The notes below the pieces were generated by a model. It searched no databases, had not been told where the DNA came from, and saw only the letters and a list, made by a program, of their open reading frames with translations. Positions 26,744-35,703 of a stretch of DNA of 64,000 nucleotides are shown here, one piece after another. The DNA comes from Candidatus Marivariicella framensis (lineage in GTDB: Bacteria; Bacteroidota; Bacteroidia; Flavobacteriales; Flavobacteriaceae). The stretch is from the NCBI GenBank assembly GCA_905182735.1, contig CAJJCT010000031.1:1-64000 (forward strand), written 5' to 3'. The translations under genes were made by a program, and so were the position numbers. The number at the start of each line of letters is the position of its first letter. Positions within the stretch are counted from its first letter, which is position 1.

Positions 26744-28072
26744 CTAGGCTTTTGCATAAGCCTCTTTTACAAAACTTTCAAAATTGATTTTTTTTACTTT
26801 CAATGGGCCGTGCTCCTTATAAAAGTCTAAAAGCTTTTTACTCATTAATTGCTCTTGAAGTCGTTTTCCTTCTTCTTGATTAGATAAAATTCGGTTTATT
26901 GTTCCTTCCATCTCCTCGTCTCCAGGAGCAGGTTGTCCATATTGAGCCATTTGCTTTAATATCATTTCTTTTGCAAAATCCTTTAGTTCTTCAATTTTAA
27001 CCTGTAGGTCATTATCCACAATGATTTTTCCCTCAATTAATTGATACCTAATTCCTTTCTCAGATTTAGCGTATTCTTTTTCTGCTTTTTCAGGACTTAA
27101 AGTTTCTTTTCCTGAATTTTGCATCCATTTAACTAGGAATTTTTCAGGTAATTTAAATTTTGTGTTTTTAATCAGAAATTCCGTAACATCATTAAGTAGT
27201 TTTTGTTCAGATTGTTGCTCTAATTGCTTTTCTATACCCTCTGCAATTTTTAATTTTAATTCTTTTTCAGACTTAACAGTTCCTGGCTCATAAACTTTAT
27301 CAAATAATTCTTGATTTAAATCAGCAAGAATTCTTTCATTAACTTCTTTAATTTCAACCGAGATATTTCCAATTATATTTGATGCTGCTTCGTTACTAAT
27401 TCCCAAAATACGCTGAGCTTTGTTTGTTTCATTAAACATCCCCTTTCCCTCAATTGAAATTGAACCCCCTGGCTTAGAAGCTAATATTAAATCTTTATTC
27501 TTTTTTCCTTCTATGTCGTTAACTGTAAATGTTGATGTTGTTTCTATTCCATTTTCTTTAGAATCAAAAGAAGCAGTTATTTCATAATCTTTTTTAACTT
27601 CTTGTTTTGAAATTATTTTACCATATTGTTTTAAAATATTGTTTAACTGATCATTAATCATTTTATCATCAGCTATGATTTTATAATGTGTGACTTTTTT
27701 TCTTGTTTTGAGATCAATTTCGAATTTTGGTGACAACCCTAGCTCAAAGTTAAAGTCGAGGCTTTCAGATTTCCAATCTAAATTATTATCCATAATCGGC
27801 ATAGGGTTTCCCAATATTGCTATTTTTTCGTCTTTAAGATACTTGTCTAAACTTTCTTGTAATATTTTATTTACTTCATCAGCAGTTATTGAGTTTTCAT
27901 ATTGTTTTTTTATCATCCCCATTGGGACATAACCTTTACGAAAACCTGGAACATTGGCAGTTTTACGATAATTTTTTAATACCTCTTCAACCTTGGATGC
28001 AAAATCCTTACGATCTAAGTTAATTGTTATGATTGAATTAAGTGAATCAGTATCTTTACGTGAAATTAGCAT
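26744..28072 (-). CDS. tig: trigger factor (ribosome-associated chaperone)
   Basis: 442 aa. The N-terminal ribosome-binding domain has the signature-like NVPGFRKGYVPMGMIKKQYE (the usual GFRxGxxP loop that contacts L23). A middle region corresponds to the PPIase domain but is weakly conserved, and a long helical C-terminal arm domain follows. It binds nascent chains at the exit tunnel. It is the first gene of tig-clpP-clpX, with a TATTTTTG promoter-like element 19 bases upstream. Divergent from rpsP across 239 bases. Confidence 0.93.
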   Translation of the reverse strand: MLISRKDTDSLNSIITINLDRKDFASKVEEVLKNYRKTANVPGFRKGYVPMGMIKKQYENSITADEVNKILQESLDKYLKDEKIAILGNPMPIMDNNLDWKSESLDFNFELGLSPKFEIDLKTRKKVTHYKIIADDKMINDQLNNILKQYGKIISKQEVKKDYEITASFDSKENGIETTSTFTVNDIEGKKNKDLILASKPGGSISIEGKGMFNETNKAQRILGISNEAASNIIGNISVEIKEVNERILADLNQELFDKVYEPGTVKSEKELKLKIAEGIEKQLEQQSEQKLLNDVTEFLIKNTKFKLPEKFLVKWMQNSGKETLSPEKAEKEYAKSEKGIRYQLIEGKIIVDNDLQVKIEELKDFAKEMILKQMAQYGQPAPGDEEMEGTINRILSNQEEGKRLQEQLMSKKLLDFYKEHGPLKVKKINFESFVKEAYAKA

Positions 28073-28090
28073 TTAAAATAATTTAGTGCG

Positions 28091-28098
28091 CAAAAATA
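28091..28098 (-). promoter_or_regulatory. -7-like promoter element of tig-clpP-clpX
   Basis: TATTTTTG on the minus strand fits TAnnTTTG and lies 18 bases before the tig ATG. No obvious TTTG at -33. Confidence 0.4.
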
Positions 28099-28250
28099 CA
28101 ATAAAATAGGCCCCTATCCAACGAGTTTTAAATTAAGAATTGTTGGTTTTGAGAATGTAAATTATATTAGCTTGGTAATTGTAGGTTAGTAAACAGTTTT
28201 AAAGTTTTAAAAAATTAAACTTTATGTGTTGTGCTAACAAAATAAAATCA

Positions 28251-28258
28251 TATTTTTG
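28251..28258 (+). promoter_or_regulatory. promoter element of rpsP-rimM
   Basis: TATTTTTG fits TAnnTTTG; a GTTG at 28228-28231 lies 19 bases upstream as a partial -33 element. The predicted leader of about 50 bases carries a hairpin just before rpsP. Confidence 0.45.
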
Positions 28259-28280
28259 CCGACCAATTCATTAATAAACA

Positions 28281-28297
28281 GAAGGTCGGGTACCTTC
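28281..28297 (+). promoter_or_regulatory. leader hairpin 14 bases before rpsP
   Basis: GAAGGT and ACCTTC form a 6-bp stem around CGGGT in the predicted 5' leader. There is no T-run after it, so it is not a terminator. It could stabilise the mRNA or be a protein-binding site for autoregulation; that is an inference. Confidence 0.4.
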
Positions 28298-28311
28298 ACA
28301 AATTAATTTTT

Positions 28312-29058
28312 ATGCCAGTACGAATTAGATTACAAAGACACGGAAAAAAAGGAAAACCATTTTATTGGGTAGTAGCAGCAGATTCTCGTTCTAAGAGAGA
28401 TGGGCGTTACTTAGAAAAAATAGGCACTTATAATCCCAACATAAATCCAGCATTAATTGATATCAATGCAGACAGTGCTTTAAAATGGTTGGAAAATGGT
28501 GCAGTTCCCTCTGAAACTGCCAGAAATTTACTTTCCTATCTTGGAATAATGTTGAAACATCATCTTAATGGAGGTGTCAAAAAAGGGGCGCTTACGCAAG
28601 AACAGGCTAATGAGAAGTTTGATAAATGGTTGGAGGAAAAAGAAGAAAAAATTCAAACTAAAGTTGAAGGTTTGAGTAAAGAAGAATCTCAGACTAAAAA
28701 GAAAGCTCTTGAGGCTGAAAAAGCTGTTAGTGATAAAAGAATAACAGACGCAGCCAATGCTTTAGCTGAGGCTAATACTGAAGAAACTACTGCTGTTGAA
28801 GAGACTCCTGCTGCTGAAGAGACTCCTGCTGCTGCTGAAGAAACTGCTGTTGAAGAGAATCCTGCTGTTGAAGAGGCTCCTGCTGTTGAAGAGAATCCTG
28901 CTGCTGAAGAGGTTCCTGCTACTGAAGAGGCTCCTGTTGTTGAAGAGAATCCTGCTGTTGAAGAGACTCCTGCTGCTGAAGAGGTTCCTGCTGCTGAAGA
29001 GGCTCCTGCTGTTGAAGAGAATCCTGCTACTGAAGAAGCCTCTGCTCCTGAAAAATAA
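28312..29058 (+). CDS. rpsP: 30S ribosomal protein S16 with a long acidic repeat tail
   Basis: 248 aa, against 80-90 aa for most S16 proteins. Residues 1-85 are canonical ([58 protein letters not shown]). A charged Lys/Glu helical segment follows (about 95-150). The last ~90 residues are about 15 units of EExPAx. Flavobacteriia commonly have C-terminally extended S16, but the regular repeat here is striking. S16 helps fold the 5' domain of 16S rRNA. It is followed by rimM after 18 bases. Confidence 0.97.
   Translation: MPVRIRLQRHGKKGKPFYWVVAADSRSKRDGRYLEKIGTYNPNINPALIDINADSALKWLENGAVPSETARNLLSYLGIMLKHHLNGGVKKGALTQEQANEKFDKWLEEKEEKIQTKVEGLSKEESQTKKKALEAEKAVSDKRITDAANALAEANTEETTAVEETPAAEETPAAAEETAVEENPAVEEAPAVEENPAAEEVPATEEAPVVEENPAVEETPAAEEVPAAEEAPAVEENPATEEASAPEK
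28779..29050 (+). repeat. 18-bp minisatellite inside rpsP
   Basis: Imperfect tandem copies of an 18-base unit (GAAGAGnnTCCTGCTGnT) encode EExPAx about 15 times. One unit is shortened by a codon and one has an extra Ala codon, while every change keeps the reading frame. The repeat leaves several other frames open on both strands, which explains the Leu/Lys- and Ser/Arg-rich shadow ORFs there. Confidence 0.85.
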
Positions 29059-29076
29059 TATCTTCATAATATTTCC

Positions 29077-29601
29077 ATGAAAAAAGAGGCCTGTTTTTAT
29101 CTGGGCACTATAATTGGAAAGTATAGTTTTAAAGGAGAGCTACTAGTTAAAACTGATACGGATAACATCAATAGCTACACTTCCTTAACAAGTGTTTTTA
29201 TAGATATTGAAAATAGGTTAATTCCGTATTTTGTTAAACATTGTTTAGTTCATAAATCATCCCTATTACGTTTTAAACTTGAAGATGTATCCGGTGAAGA
29301 AGCGGCTAATGTATTATTAAGAAAAAAAATATATCTTCCACTTGAGCTTCTTCCAAACTTAACGGGAAATAAGTTTTATTATCATGAAGTTATTGGATTC
29401 AAAATTATAGATCAAAAAAAAGGTGAAATCGGAACTATTTTAAAAATAAATGATCAAACTGCCCAACCGCTATTTGAAGTTAATGATGGTAATAAAAAAA
29501 TATTGATTCCCTTACATGATGATTTACTAATCAACTTAAACAGGAAAGATAAAAGTATTTTGGTGAATCTACCTGATGGACTTATTGATCTTTTTCATTA
29601 A
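29077..29601 (+). CDS. rimM: 16S rRNA processing protein RimM
   Basis: 174 aa. It has an N-terminal RimM domain (YLGTIIGKYSFKGELLVKTDT) and a C-terminal PRC-barrel (FYYHEVIGFKIIDQKKGEIG, then KILIPLHDDLL). It assists maturation of the 30S head by binding S19. The rpsP-rimM order is conserved across bacteria and the genes are 18 bases apart here. Both ends look complete. Confidence 0.95.
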   Translation: MKKEACFYLGTIIGKYSFKGELLVKTDTDNINSYTSLTSVFIDIENRLIPYFVKHCLVHKSSLLRFKLEDVSGEEAANVLLRKKIYLPLELLPNLTGNKFYYHEVIGFKIIDQKKGEIGTILKINDQTAQPLFEVNDGNKKILIPLHDDLLINLNRKDKSILVNLPDGLIDLFH

Positions 29602-29649
29602 TGATTTTATTAAAACATGTACCTTTATATGCCCTATAACAAATAGACT

Positions 29650-30825
29650 ATGAATCCAGACTTATTTATTGCCCCCGACTATTATAATCTTGATGATTTA
29701 CTAACTGAAGAACACAAATTAGTTAGAGACGCTTCAAGGAGTTGGGTTAAAAAAAATGTATCTCCAATAATTGAAAAACACTCACAAGAGGCTACTTTTC
29801 CAAAAAAACTAATTCCTGGATTAGCTAGTATTGGAGCTTTTGGGCCTTATATTCCCGAAGAGTATGGTGGCGCAGGATTAGATCATATAAGTTATGGCCT
29901 GATAATGCAAGAGATTGAAAGAGGTGATTCAGGAATTAGGTCAACCGCATCTGTTCAATCTTCGCTTGTTATGTTCCCTATTTGGAAATATGGAACTGAA
30001 GAACAAAAGAAAAAATATTTACCAAAATTAGCTGATGGCTCGTTAATGGGTTGTTTTGGATTAACAGAACCTGATCATGGCTCTAACCCTAGTGGAATGA
30101 CAACTCGTTTTACAGAAAAAGAAGATCATTATTTATTAAATGGAGCTAAATTGTGGATATCAAACTCTCCTTTTGCTGACATAGCTGTTGTTTGGGCTAA
30201 AGATGATAAAAACAGAATACATGGTCTAATCGTAGAAAGAGGAATGGAAGGTTTTAGTACTCCTGAAACTCATAACAAATGGTCTTTACGAGCCTCAGCA
30301 ACTGGTGAATTAGTATTTAACAATGTCAAAGTTCCAAAAAATAATATACTTCCTGGAAGATCTGGATTAGGAGCACCTCTTTCATGTCTTGATTCAGCTA
30401 GATATGGCATTGCTTGGGGAGCAATTGGAGTAGCGATGGACTGTTATGACACAGCGCTTCGTTATGCAAAAGAAAGAGTTCAATTTGATAAGCCAATTGC
30501 AGGAAAACAATTACAGCAAAAAAAATTAGCTGAAATGATAACTGAAATTACAAAAGCTCAACTTCTAGCATGGAGGCTTGGCGTTTTAAAAAATGAAGGA
30601 AAAGCTACATCAGCGCAAATATCAATGGCTAAAAGAAATAATGTTGAAATTGCTGCAAACATTACAAGACAAGCAAGACAAATGCTTGGAGGAATGGGAA
30701 TTACTGGAGAATACTCAGTGATGAGGCATATGATGAATTTAGAGTCGGTTCTAACTTACGAAGGAACCCATGATATTCATTTATTAATTACAGGTTTAGA
30801 TGTTACAGGTTTAAATGCATTTTAA
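29650..30825 (+). CDS. acyl-CoA dehydrogenase, glutaryl-CoA dehydrogenase-like
   Basis: 391 aa with the flavoprotein dehydrogenase fold: FGPYIPEEYGGAGLDHISYG, CFGLTEPDHGSNPSGM (FAD/acyl binding), KLWISNSPFADIAVVWAK, QMLGGMGITGEYSVMRHM, and the catalytic Glu in TYEGTHDIHLL. These details match glutaryl-CoA dehydrogenases, which act in lysine/tryptophan breakdown and both oxidise and decarboxylate glutaryl-CoA. No other gene of that pathway is nearby. It is convergent with the TonB receptor gene, 6 bases apart. Confidence 0.88.
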   Translation: MNPDLFIAPDYYNLDDLLTEEHKLVRDASRSWVKKNVSPIIEKHSQEATFPKKLIPGLASIGAFGPYIPEEYGGAGLDHISYGLIMQEIERGDSGIRSTASVQSSLVMFPIWKYGTEEQKKKYLPKLADGSLMGCFGLTEPDHGSNPSGMTTRFTEKEDHYLLNGAKLWISNSPFADIAVVWAKDDKNRIHGLIVERGMEGFSTPETHNKWSLRASATGELVFNNVKVPKNNILPGRSGLGAPLSCLDSARYGIAWGAIGVAMDCYDTALRYAKERVQFDKPIAGKQLQQKKLAEMITEITKAQLLAWRLGVLKNEGKATSAQISMAKRNNVEIAANITRQARQMLGGMGITGEYSVMRHMMNLESVLTYEGTHDIHLLITGLDVTGLNAF

Positions 30826-30831
30826 TAAATT

Positions 30832-33186
30832 CTAAAAATCAAACACAAGACCAAAAGATGGAAGTGGAGTATTTCTGTCTTCACGCTCAATTTTTATAAG
30901 TTCTCGAGGAGTAATTAAGTTGCCATTCGCATTTCTTGCTAAACTAAACTCATCAGGCCTAGTAATATCTTGTGACAAAAAGTTTTGTAATTCTATATAG
31001 AAGTTAAAAGATAATTTCTCAAAGTTCCATTTTTTATCTAACCGAATATCACCTTGCTTAAAAGAAGTTAATCTATCCTGACCAAGACGACTGTAATCAA
31101 GAACAATTTTAGGATAGGTTGTCAAAGTTGCTGATACATCTGTAGGAGCATATGGAGTTGACCCAGCATAACGATAACGAGCACTTAATTCCCAGTTTTT
31201 AGGTAACTTATATCCTCCTGTAAAAGTAATAAGACTCCCACTGTCCCATAAAGATGGAAGTTTTCTAGTTTCTAATCCAGAAAATTTACTGCTAAAAAGT
31301 GTATATGCAAAAATTCCATAAAAATTATTTGATAATTTTTGTTGAAATAAAACTTCAACCCCCTGACTTAAACCACTTCCACTATCAATAATAGCCTCAT
31401 TTCCAAGAACCTCAAAGTCAGCCCCTTTATTGGCAAGCGAAACACCGTCTAAAACTGAAACAGGATATTGATTATAAACTTTTCTAAAGGCTTCAATAGT
31501 AAGTCTAGCAGAAGGACTTACGCCGTATTCAAAGCCAAATACGTAATGATCACTTTGCGTATATCGGTTGGACTTGTTAATAAATTCTCCATCATTGTTT
31601 TGAAAGCCAAGCATAGTGTATGTTGGAATTTTGAAATACCTGCCAACTGAAGCGTTCAATTTCCATCTACTGTTTCTATCTAAAGCATAAGAAAAAGAGA
31701 GTCTCGGTGATAAATTATCAGTAATATTTGAACCATTTGTATAGCTATCTGCATCACTACGAAGACCCAGTGCAATACTTAAACGTTCATTATAAAAAGA
31801 ACGGCTAACCTTTCCAAAAAATCCATATTTAGTAAAATTAATCGCAGTATTGTATTGAAAATTACTAATTAAGTCTTTTGTTTTATTTCCATATATAGAT
31901 TGCTGAATATTTAACCCATAAGAAAGTTTCCAAGCTTCTAAATAATTGATTGCGTGAACTCTTACTTTGGTTTCTTGCTCTTTAGAGTCGTTTTGGAAGA
32001 GGATTCCAGTTTTATCCTCATTGTCTTCATATCGACTGAATATATTTTTAAGTCTGTTTGTACTAAGCGTTGTGATTATTTGTCCATTACCACTTTTTAA
32101 TTTATGCTTCCAAGTTAGTCCCATTGTTATGGTCTGTTGTTGGATAATTGGCGTAGTTTCAATCAAACCTTGTTGCTCTGGATCAAAATCATCTGGCGAA
32201 ACAACAGAAAAATCATCTAAAGATCCCAAGCCTATGAAGGTTAAACTGTTTTGCTCATCTATTTTATGATTTAACTTCCATTGATAGTCCCAGTAGTCAG
32301 GTCTAATAGGAAGTCCTATTAATTCAAACACAAATTGAAGATAACTCCTTCTTGCAGAAATCATTAATGTAGTATTTGATCTTTCCTTTTTACCCTTAAA
32401 CATAGGACCATTAAAAGTAGCACCAGCCTCACTTGCTCCTACTCGAAAATTAACAGAACCTTTTTTACTATTTCCTTCTCTTTGTTCAAAAGCTAAAACC
32501 CCTGATAAAGGATTATCATACTCTGCTCCAAATGCAGAAGAAGAAAGTGTTACTTCTCTTATGAAAGAAACATTAAGCATCCCAACCGGACCTCCAGCAC
32601 TCCCTTGTGTGCTGAAATGATTAATATTAGGTATCTCAACTCCATCTAAATAATAAACACTTTCATTTGGGGCTCCACCACGAATAATAAAATCATTTCT
32701 AAATCCTCCGCTGGATGGAGAAATTCCAGGAAGGCTTTGTGCAACCTTTGTAATATCGTTATTTCCGCCAGGATAAGTTTCAATTTCTACTGAAGAAAAG
32801 GTTTGAGTTGACAAAGGTGTCTCTATGCTGTTTCTAAATGAGCTGTTTGACAAGATTACTTCTTCTAAAAGGTATAAAGTTTTGGAAAGTTTAAAAAGCA
32901 AATCAGAAGTTCCGACAGATTTAACTATGATATTATATTTAGTTTGACTTTTATATCCAAGGAAGCTAACAGTCAAATTATATGTTTTAGTTTCAATATT
33001 TTCAATTTTGAAAAACCCATTTTTATCGGTAATGACTCCGATTGAAGTTCCATCTATAAGAACATTAGCACCACTTAAAGGTGATAAAAATTTAGATTCT
33101 ATAATCCTTCCTTGAATATCTCCAGAGTTTTGGGAAAACAATGTAAGAGAATTTAATATTATGGAAATAAATAGGAGTAATCGCAA
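30832..33186 (-). CDS. TonB-dependent outer-membrane receptor
   Basis: 784 aa. A signal peptide (about 1-19, ending LFSQN), a carboxypeptidase-regulatory-like domain (SPLSGANVLIDGTSIGVITDKNG), a plug (about 115-235; NDFIIRGGAPNESVYYLDGVEIPN), and a large barrel ending in FGLVFDF. The plug lacks the CxxC found in the first receptor. The start is a TTG: TAA is the codon just before it and no ATG lies in the signal region, so the unusual start is forced. The substrate is unknown. It follows a small exported protein gene by 37 bases and they may be co-transcribed. Confidence 0.88.
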   Translation of the reverse strand: MRLLLFISIILNSLTLFSQNSGDIQGRIIESKFLSPLSGANVLIDGTSIGVITDKNGFFKIENIETKTYNLTVSFLGYKSQTKYNIIVKSVGTSDLLFKLSKTLYLLEEVILSNSSFRNSIETPLSTQTFSSVEIETYPGGNNDITKVAQSLPGISPSSGGFRNDFIIRGGAPNESVYYLDGVEIPNINHFSTQGSAGGPVGMLNVSFIREVTLSSSAFGAEYDNPLSGVLAFEQREGNSKKGSVNFRVGASEAGATFNGPMFKGKKERSNTTLMISARRSYLQFVFELIGLPIRPDYWDYQWKLNHKIDEQNSLTFIGLGSLDDFSVVSPDDFDPEQQGLIETTPIIQQQTITMGLTWKHKLKSGNGQIITTLSTNRLKNIFSRYEDNEDKTGILFQNDSKEQETKVRVHAINYLEAWKLSYGLNIQQSIYGNKTKDLISNFQYNTAINFTKYGFFGKVSRSFYNERLSIALGLRSDADSYTNGSNITDNLSPRLSFSYALDRNSRWKLNASVGRYFKIPTYTMLGFQNNDGEFINKSNRYTQSDHYVFGFEYGVSPSARLTIEAFRKVYNQYPVSVLDGVSLANKGADFEVLGNEAIIDSGSGLSQGVEVLFQQKLSNNFYGIFAYTLFSSKFSGLETRKLPSLWDSGSLITFTGGYKLPKNWELSARYRYAGSTPYAPTDVSATLTTYPKIVLDYSRLGQDRLTSFKQGDIRLDKKWNFEKLSFNFYIELQNFLSQDITRPDEFSLARNANGNLITPRELIKIEREDRNTPLPSFGLVFDF

Positions 33187-33223
33187 TTAGCCGATAATTA
33201 AACTAAACAATGATATAAAATAT

Positions 33224-33766
33224 TTAATTGAAATCTTTTTTTTTAGACTTTCTTTTTGAGCTTTTTTTTAACTTTTCTTTAGCTTCTTCTAGCGTTTTTT
33301 CTCTCTCTTTTAGATTAAACTCTTGACGAAGGCCTATCAATTCATCTTCTGAAATAGACTTTTGATCAGATGCTTGAATAGAAACGTCATTTGTTGAGAA
33401 TGATGCTTTATTAGTTTGTTTTCTCATAATTTCCTTCGCAGATTTTAAGTTAAAATACAAACCAGGATCTATTAATTTATTTGCTATATAATTTTCTTTT
33501 TTAATTTTGTCCCATCTCACAAAAACAAACCCTCCTGAAATTGAATCTAGTTTAACTCTGAAAACATGAGCTTTATTTGGTAAAGTTTGATATACCCATA
33601 TTTTTTCAGGCACATATCCTGCCAAGTTTAACAATTCTTCCACGAAGAGTTTTTGCCCATCTAAAGATGAGTCATTTATGGGCTCAAAATATTCATAAGA
33701 ACCAGTATAATCTTGACTGATTAAAAAAAATGATTTGAAAATCAATAATTTAAAAGCTAATCTCAT
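33224..33766 (-). CDS. hypothetical exported protein with a basic C-terminal tail
   Basis: 180 aa, not recognised. It begins with a hydrophobic segment (MRLAFKLLIFKSFFLISQ) that may be a signal peptide. A compact middle region contains GYVPEKIWVYQTLPNKAHVF and GGFVFVRWD. The last ~45 residues form a charged helix ending in a Lys/Ser/Arg run (LKKSSKRKSKKKDFN), unusual for an exported protein. It precedes the TonB receptor gene on the same strand, 37 bases apart, and could be an accessory envelope protein. No function is proposed. Confidence 0.7.
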   Translation of the reverse strand: MRLAFKLLIFKSFFLISQDYTGSYEYFEPINDSSLDGQKLFVEELLNLAGYVPEKIWVYQTLPNKAHVFRVKLDSISGGFVFVRWDKIKKENYIANKLIDPGLYFNLKSAKEIMRKQTNKASFSTNDVSIQASDQKSISEDELIGLRQEFNLKEREKTLEEAKEKLKKSSKRKSKKKDFN

Positions 33767-33831
33767 TTATTAAATTTACAAAATTTACTAAGATTTGAAA
33801 ATAAAAATCAAATACGGATAGTTGAAGATTG

Positions 33832-33913
33832 TACCTTGGGTGGGAATCGAACCCACACTCTCGAAAGAACTGGATTTTGAATCCAGCGCGTCTACCAATT
33901 CCGCCACCAAGGC
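33832..33913 (-). tRNA. tRNA-Leu (anticodon CAA)
   Basis: An 82-nt class II tRNA with a long variable arm. The acceptor arm is GCCTTGG with CCAAGGT and discriminator A; the anticodon stem CTGGA/TCCAG encloses TTCAAAA (anticodon CAA); the T arm contains GGTTCGATTCC. No encoded CCA. It stands alone between the hypothetical gene and prs. Confidence 0.95.
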
Positions 33914-33995
33914 ATTAATGTCTGCAAACTTATAAAATAAATCTATTTACTAATGATTTCTTTCAATTAATAGGCTTCTGACAAGAATTAATTTA

Positions 33996-34003
33996 TAAAT
34001 TTG
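33996..34003 (+). promoter_or_regulatory. -7-like promoter element of prs
   Basis: TAAATTTG matches TAnnTTTG and lies 23 bases before the prs TTG start codon, predicting a leader of about 20 bases. The -33 element is weak. Confidence 0.4.
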
Positions 34004-34026
34004 CAAACTCATAAAGTATAAAGCAG

Positions 34027-34959
34027 TTGAAAACACCAGCTAAAATCTTTTCTTGTACGCAAAGTGAAACTTTGTCAAAGCTAATCGCAAATTCTTTTGG
34101 ACATCCTTTAGGTAATGTTTTGTTTTCAAGATATAGTGATGGTGAGTTTCAACCTTCTTTTGAAGAATCAGTTCGTGGTGCAAGAGTTTTTCTAATTGGA
34201 TCAACACATCCAAGTTCCGAAAACCTGATGGAAATGCTTTTAATGCTTGATGCTGCAAAAAGAGCTTCAGCAAGACATATAACTGCGGTTCTTCCATATT
34301 TTGGATGGGCAAGACAAGACAGAAAAGACAAACCTAGAGTTCCAATTGGAGCAAAACTAATTGCGAAATTAATCGAAGCTGCTGGAGCTACTAGAATAAT
34401 AACAATGGATTTACATGCAGATCAAATTCAAGGTTTTTTTGAAAAGCCTGTAGATCATTTATTTGCATCTACTATCTTTCTCCCTTATGTAAAATCTTTA
34501 AAACTTGACAATTTAACTATAGCTTCACCAGATATGGGTGGATCAAAGAGAGCATATGCCTACTCTAAGTTCCTCCAAAGTGATGTTGTAATTTGCTACA
34601 AACAAAGAACTAAAGCCAATGTAATTTCTCACATGGAGCTAATCGGAGATGTAGAAGGGAAAAATGTTATTCTAGTTGATGACATGGTCGATACTGCAGG
34701 AACTCTAGCAAAAGCTGCTGATTTAATGATTGAAAGAGGGGCTCTTTCAGTAAGAGCAATTTGTACTCATGCAATTCTTTCAGGAAATGCATATGAAAAA
34801 ATAGAAAAATCAAAATTAGAAGAATTAATAGTGACTGACTCTATACCGTCAAAAAAAGACCATGAAAAAGTTCGCGTACTTAGTTGTGCGCCCTTATTTG
34901 CCGAGGTCATGAAGAGTGTTCACAATAATTTATCAATCAGTTCAAACTTTATTACTTAA
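34027..34959 (+). CDS. prs: ribose-phosphate pyrophosphokinase (PRPP synthetase)
   Basis: 310 aa. It converts ribose 5-phosphate and ATP to PRPP for nucleotide, His and Trp synthesis. Signatures: FSRYSDGEFQPSFEESVRGARVF, PYFGWARQDRKDKPR (catalytic flexible loop/ATP), TMDLHADQIQGFF, and the PRPP-binding NVILVDDMVDTAGTL. The start is TTG; the family-like N-terminus (PAKIFSCTQS) begins three codons later and there is no better ATG, so the TTG is credible. It is followed by rplY after 22 bases. Confidence 0.97.
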   Translation: MKTPAKIFSCTQSETLSKLIANSFGHPLGNVLFSRYSDGEFQPSFEESVRGARVFLIGSTHPSSENLMEMLLMLDAAKRASARHITAVLPYFGWARQDRKDKPRVPIGAKLIAKLIEAAGATRIITMDLHADQIQGFFEKPVDHLFASTIFLPYVKSLKLDNLTIASPDMGGSKRAYAYSKFLQSDVVICYKQRTKANVISHMELIGDVEGKNVILVDDMVDTAGTLAKAADLMIERGALSVRAICTHAILSGNAYEKIEKSKLEELIVTDSIPSKKDHEKVRVLSCAPLFAEVMKSVHNNLSISSNFIT

Positions 34960-34981
34960 ATAAGAAATTAAATTATATAAA

Positions 34982-35641
34982 ATGAAATCAATAACAATTA
35001 AAGGATCTAAAAGAGAAAGCGTGGGTAAAGTAGCTACAAAAGCCCTACGTAATGCTGGAAGAGTTCCGTGTGTAGTTTATGGTGGGGATAATCCTCTTCA
35101 CTTTTCTGCACAAGAACTTGATTTCAGTAAGTTAGTATATACGCCAAACGCTCACACTGTTGAAATCATTTTGGAAGATGAAACAAGAATTAATGCAATT
35201 CTTCAGGATATCCAATTTCATCCTGTAAGTGATTCAATACTTCATGTAGATTTTTATCAATTATTTGATGATAGAGAAGTCTCTATAAATATTCCTGTAA
35301 AAATTGTGGGTGCCGCGCCTGGAGTTTTAAATAGTGGGGGTACTTTAATTTTAAATAAGCGTAAACTGAAAATCAAAGCCATTCCTTCTAATCTTCCAGA
35401 CGATCTGACTATTGATATTTCTGGATTAGAACTTGGTGATAAAGTTTATACTGCAGATCTAAAAAATGAAAATTACACCCTTCAACACTCTGATAACATG
35501 GTTGTTTGTCAAGTTAAAATATCTCGAGCTTCCTTAGTTGAAGAAGAAGAAGAAGAAGTGTTAGAGGGAGAGGCTGCTGAAGGTGCTGAATCTAAAGACA
35601 AAGAAGCTTCTGACAAAGCTACTCCTGCCCCAGAAAAATAA
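34982..35641 (+). CDS. rplY: 50S ribosomal protein L25 (CTC form)
   Basis: 219 aa. The N-terminal ~95 residues bind 5S rRNA ([48 protein letters not shown]). A TL5/CTC-type second beta domain follows to about 185. A tail of about 35 residues is strongly acidic ([16 protein letters not shown]), then APEK. The acidic tail parallels the S16 tail. It is in the prs-rplY-pth order common in bacteria and is followed by a strong terminator. Confidence 0.96.
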   Translation: MKSITIKGSKRESVGKVATKALRNAGRVPCVVYGGDNPLHFSAQELDFSKLVYTPNAHTVEIILEDETRINAILQDIQFHPVSDSILHVDFYQLFDDREVSINIPVKIVGAAPGVLNSGGTLILNKRKLKIKAIPSNLPDDLTIDISGLELGDKVYTADLKNENYTLQHSDNMVVCQVKISRASLVEEEEEEVLEGEAAEGAESKDKEASDKATPAPEK

Positions 35642-35662
35642 ATTTTAAGATTTATCGCAGTC

Positions 35663-35698
35663 AAAAGCACTCCAAATCTGGAGTGCTTTTTTTATTTT
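35663..35698 (+). terminator. rho-independent terminator after prs-rplY
   Basis: AAAAGCACTCC and GGAGTGCTTTT form an 11-bp stem around a 6-base loop, followed by TTTATTTT. It separates rplY from pth, so pth may depend on readthrough or on its own promoter. Confidence 0.9.
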
Positions 35699-35703
35699 AG
35701 CAT

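Noticed and set aside
28762-29080. Leu/Lys-rich plus-strand ORF and Ser/Arg-rich minus-strand ORF in the track
   Set aside because: Both are frame shadows of the 18-bp rpsP repeat, which keeps other frames free of stops.
34040-34331. Minus-strand ORFs opposite prs
   Set aside because: Shadows of the strongly conserved prs coding frame.
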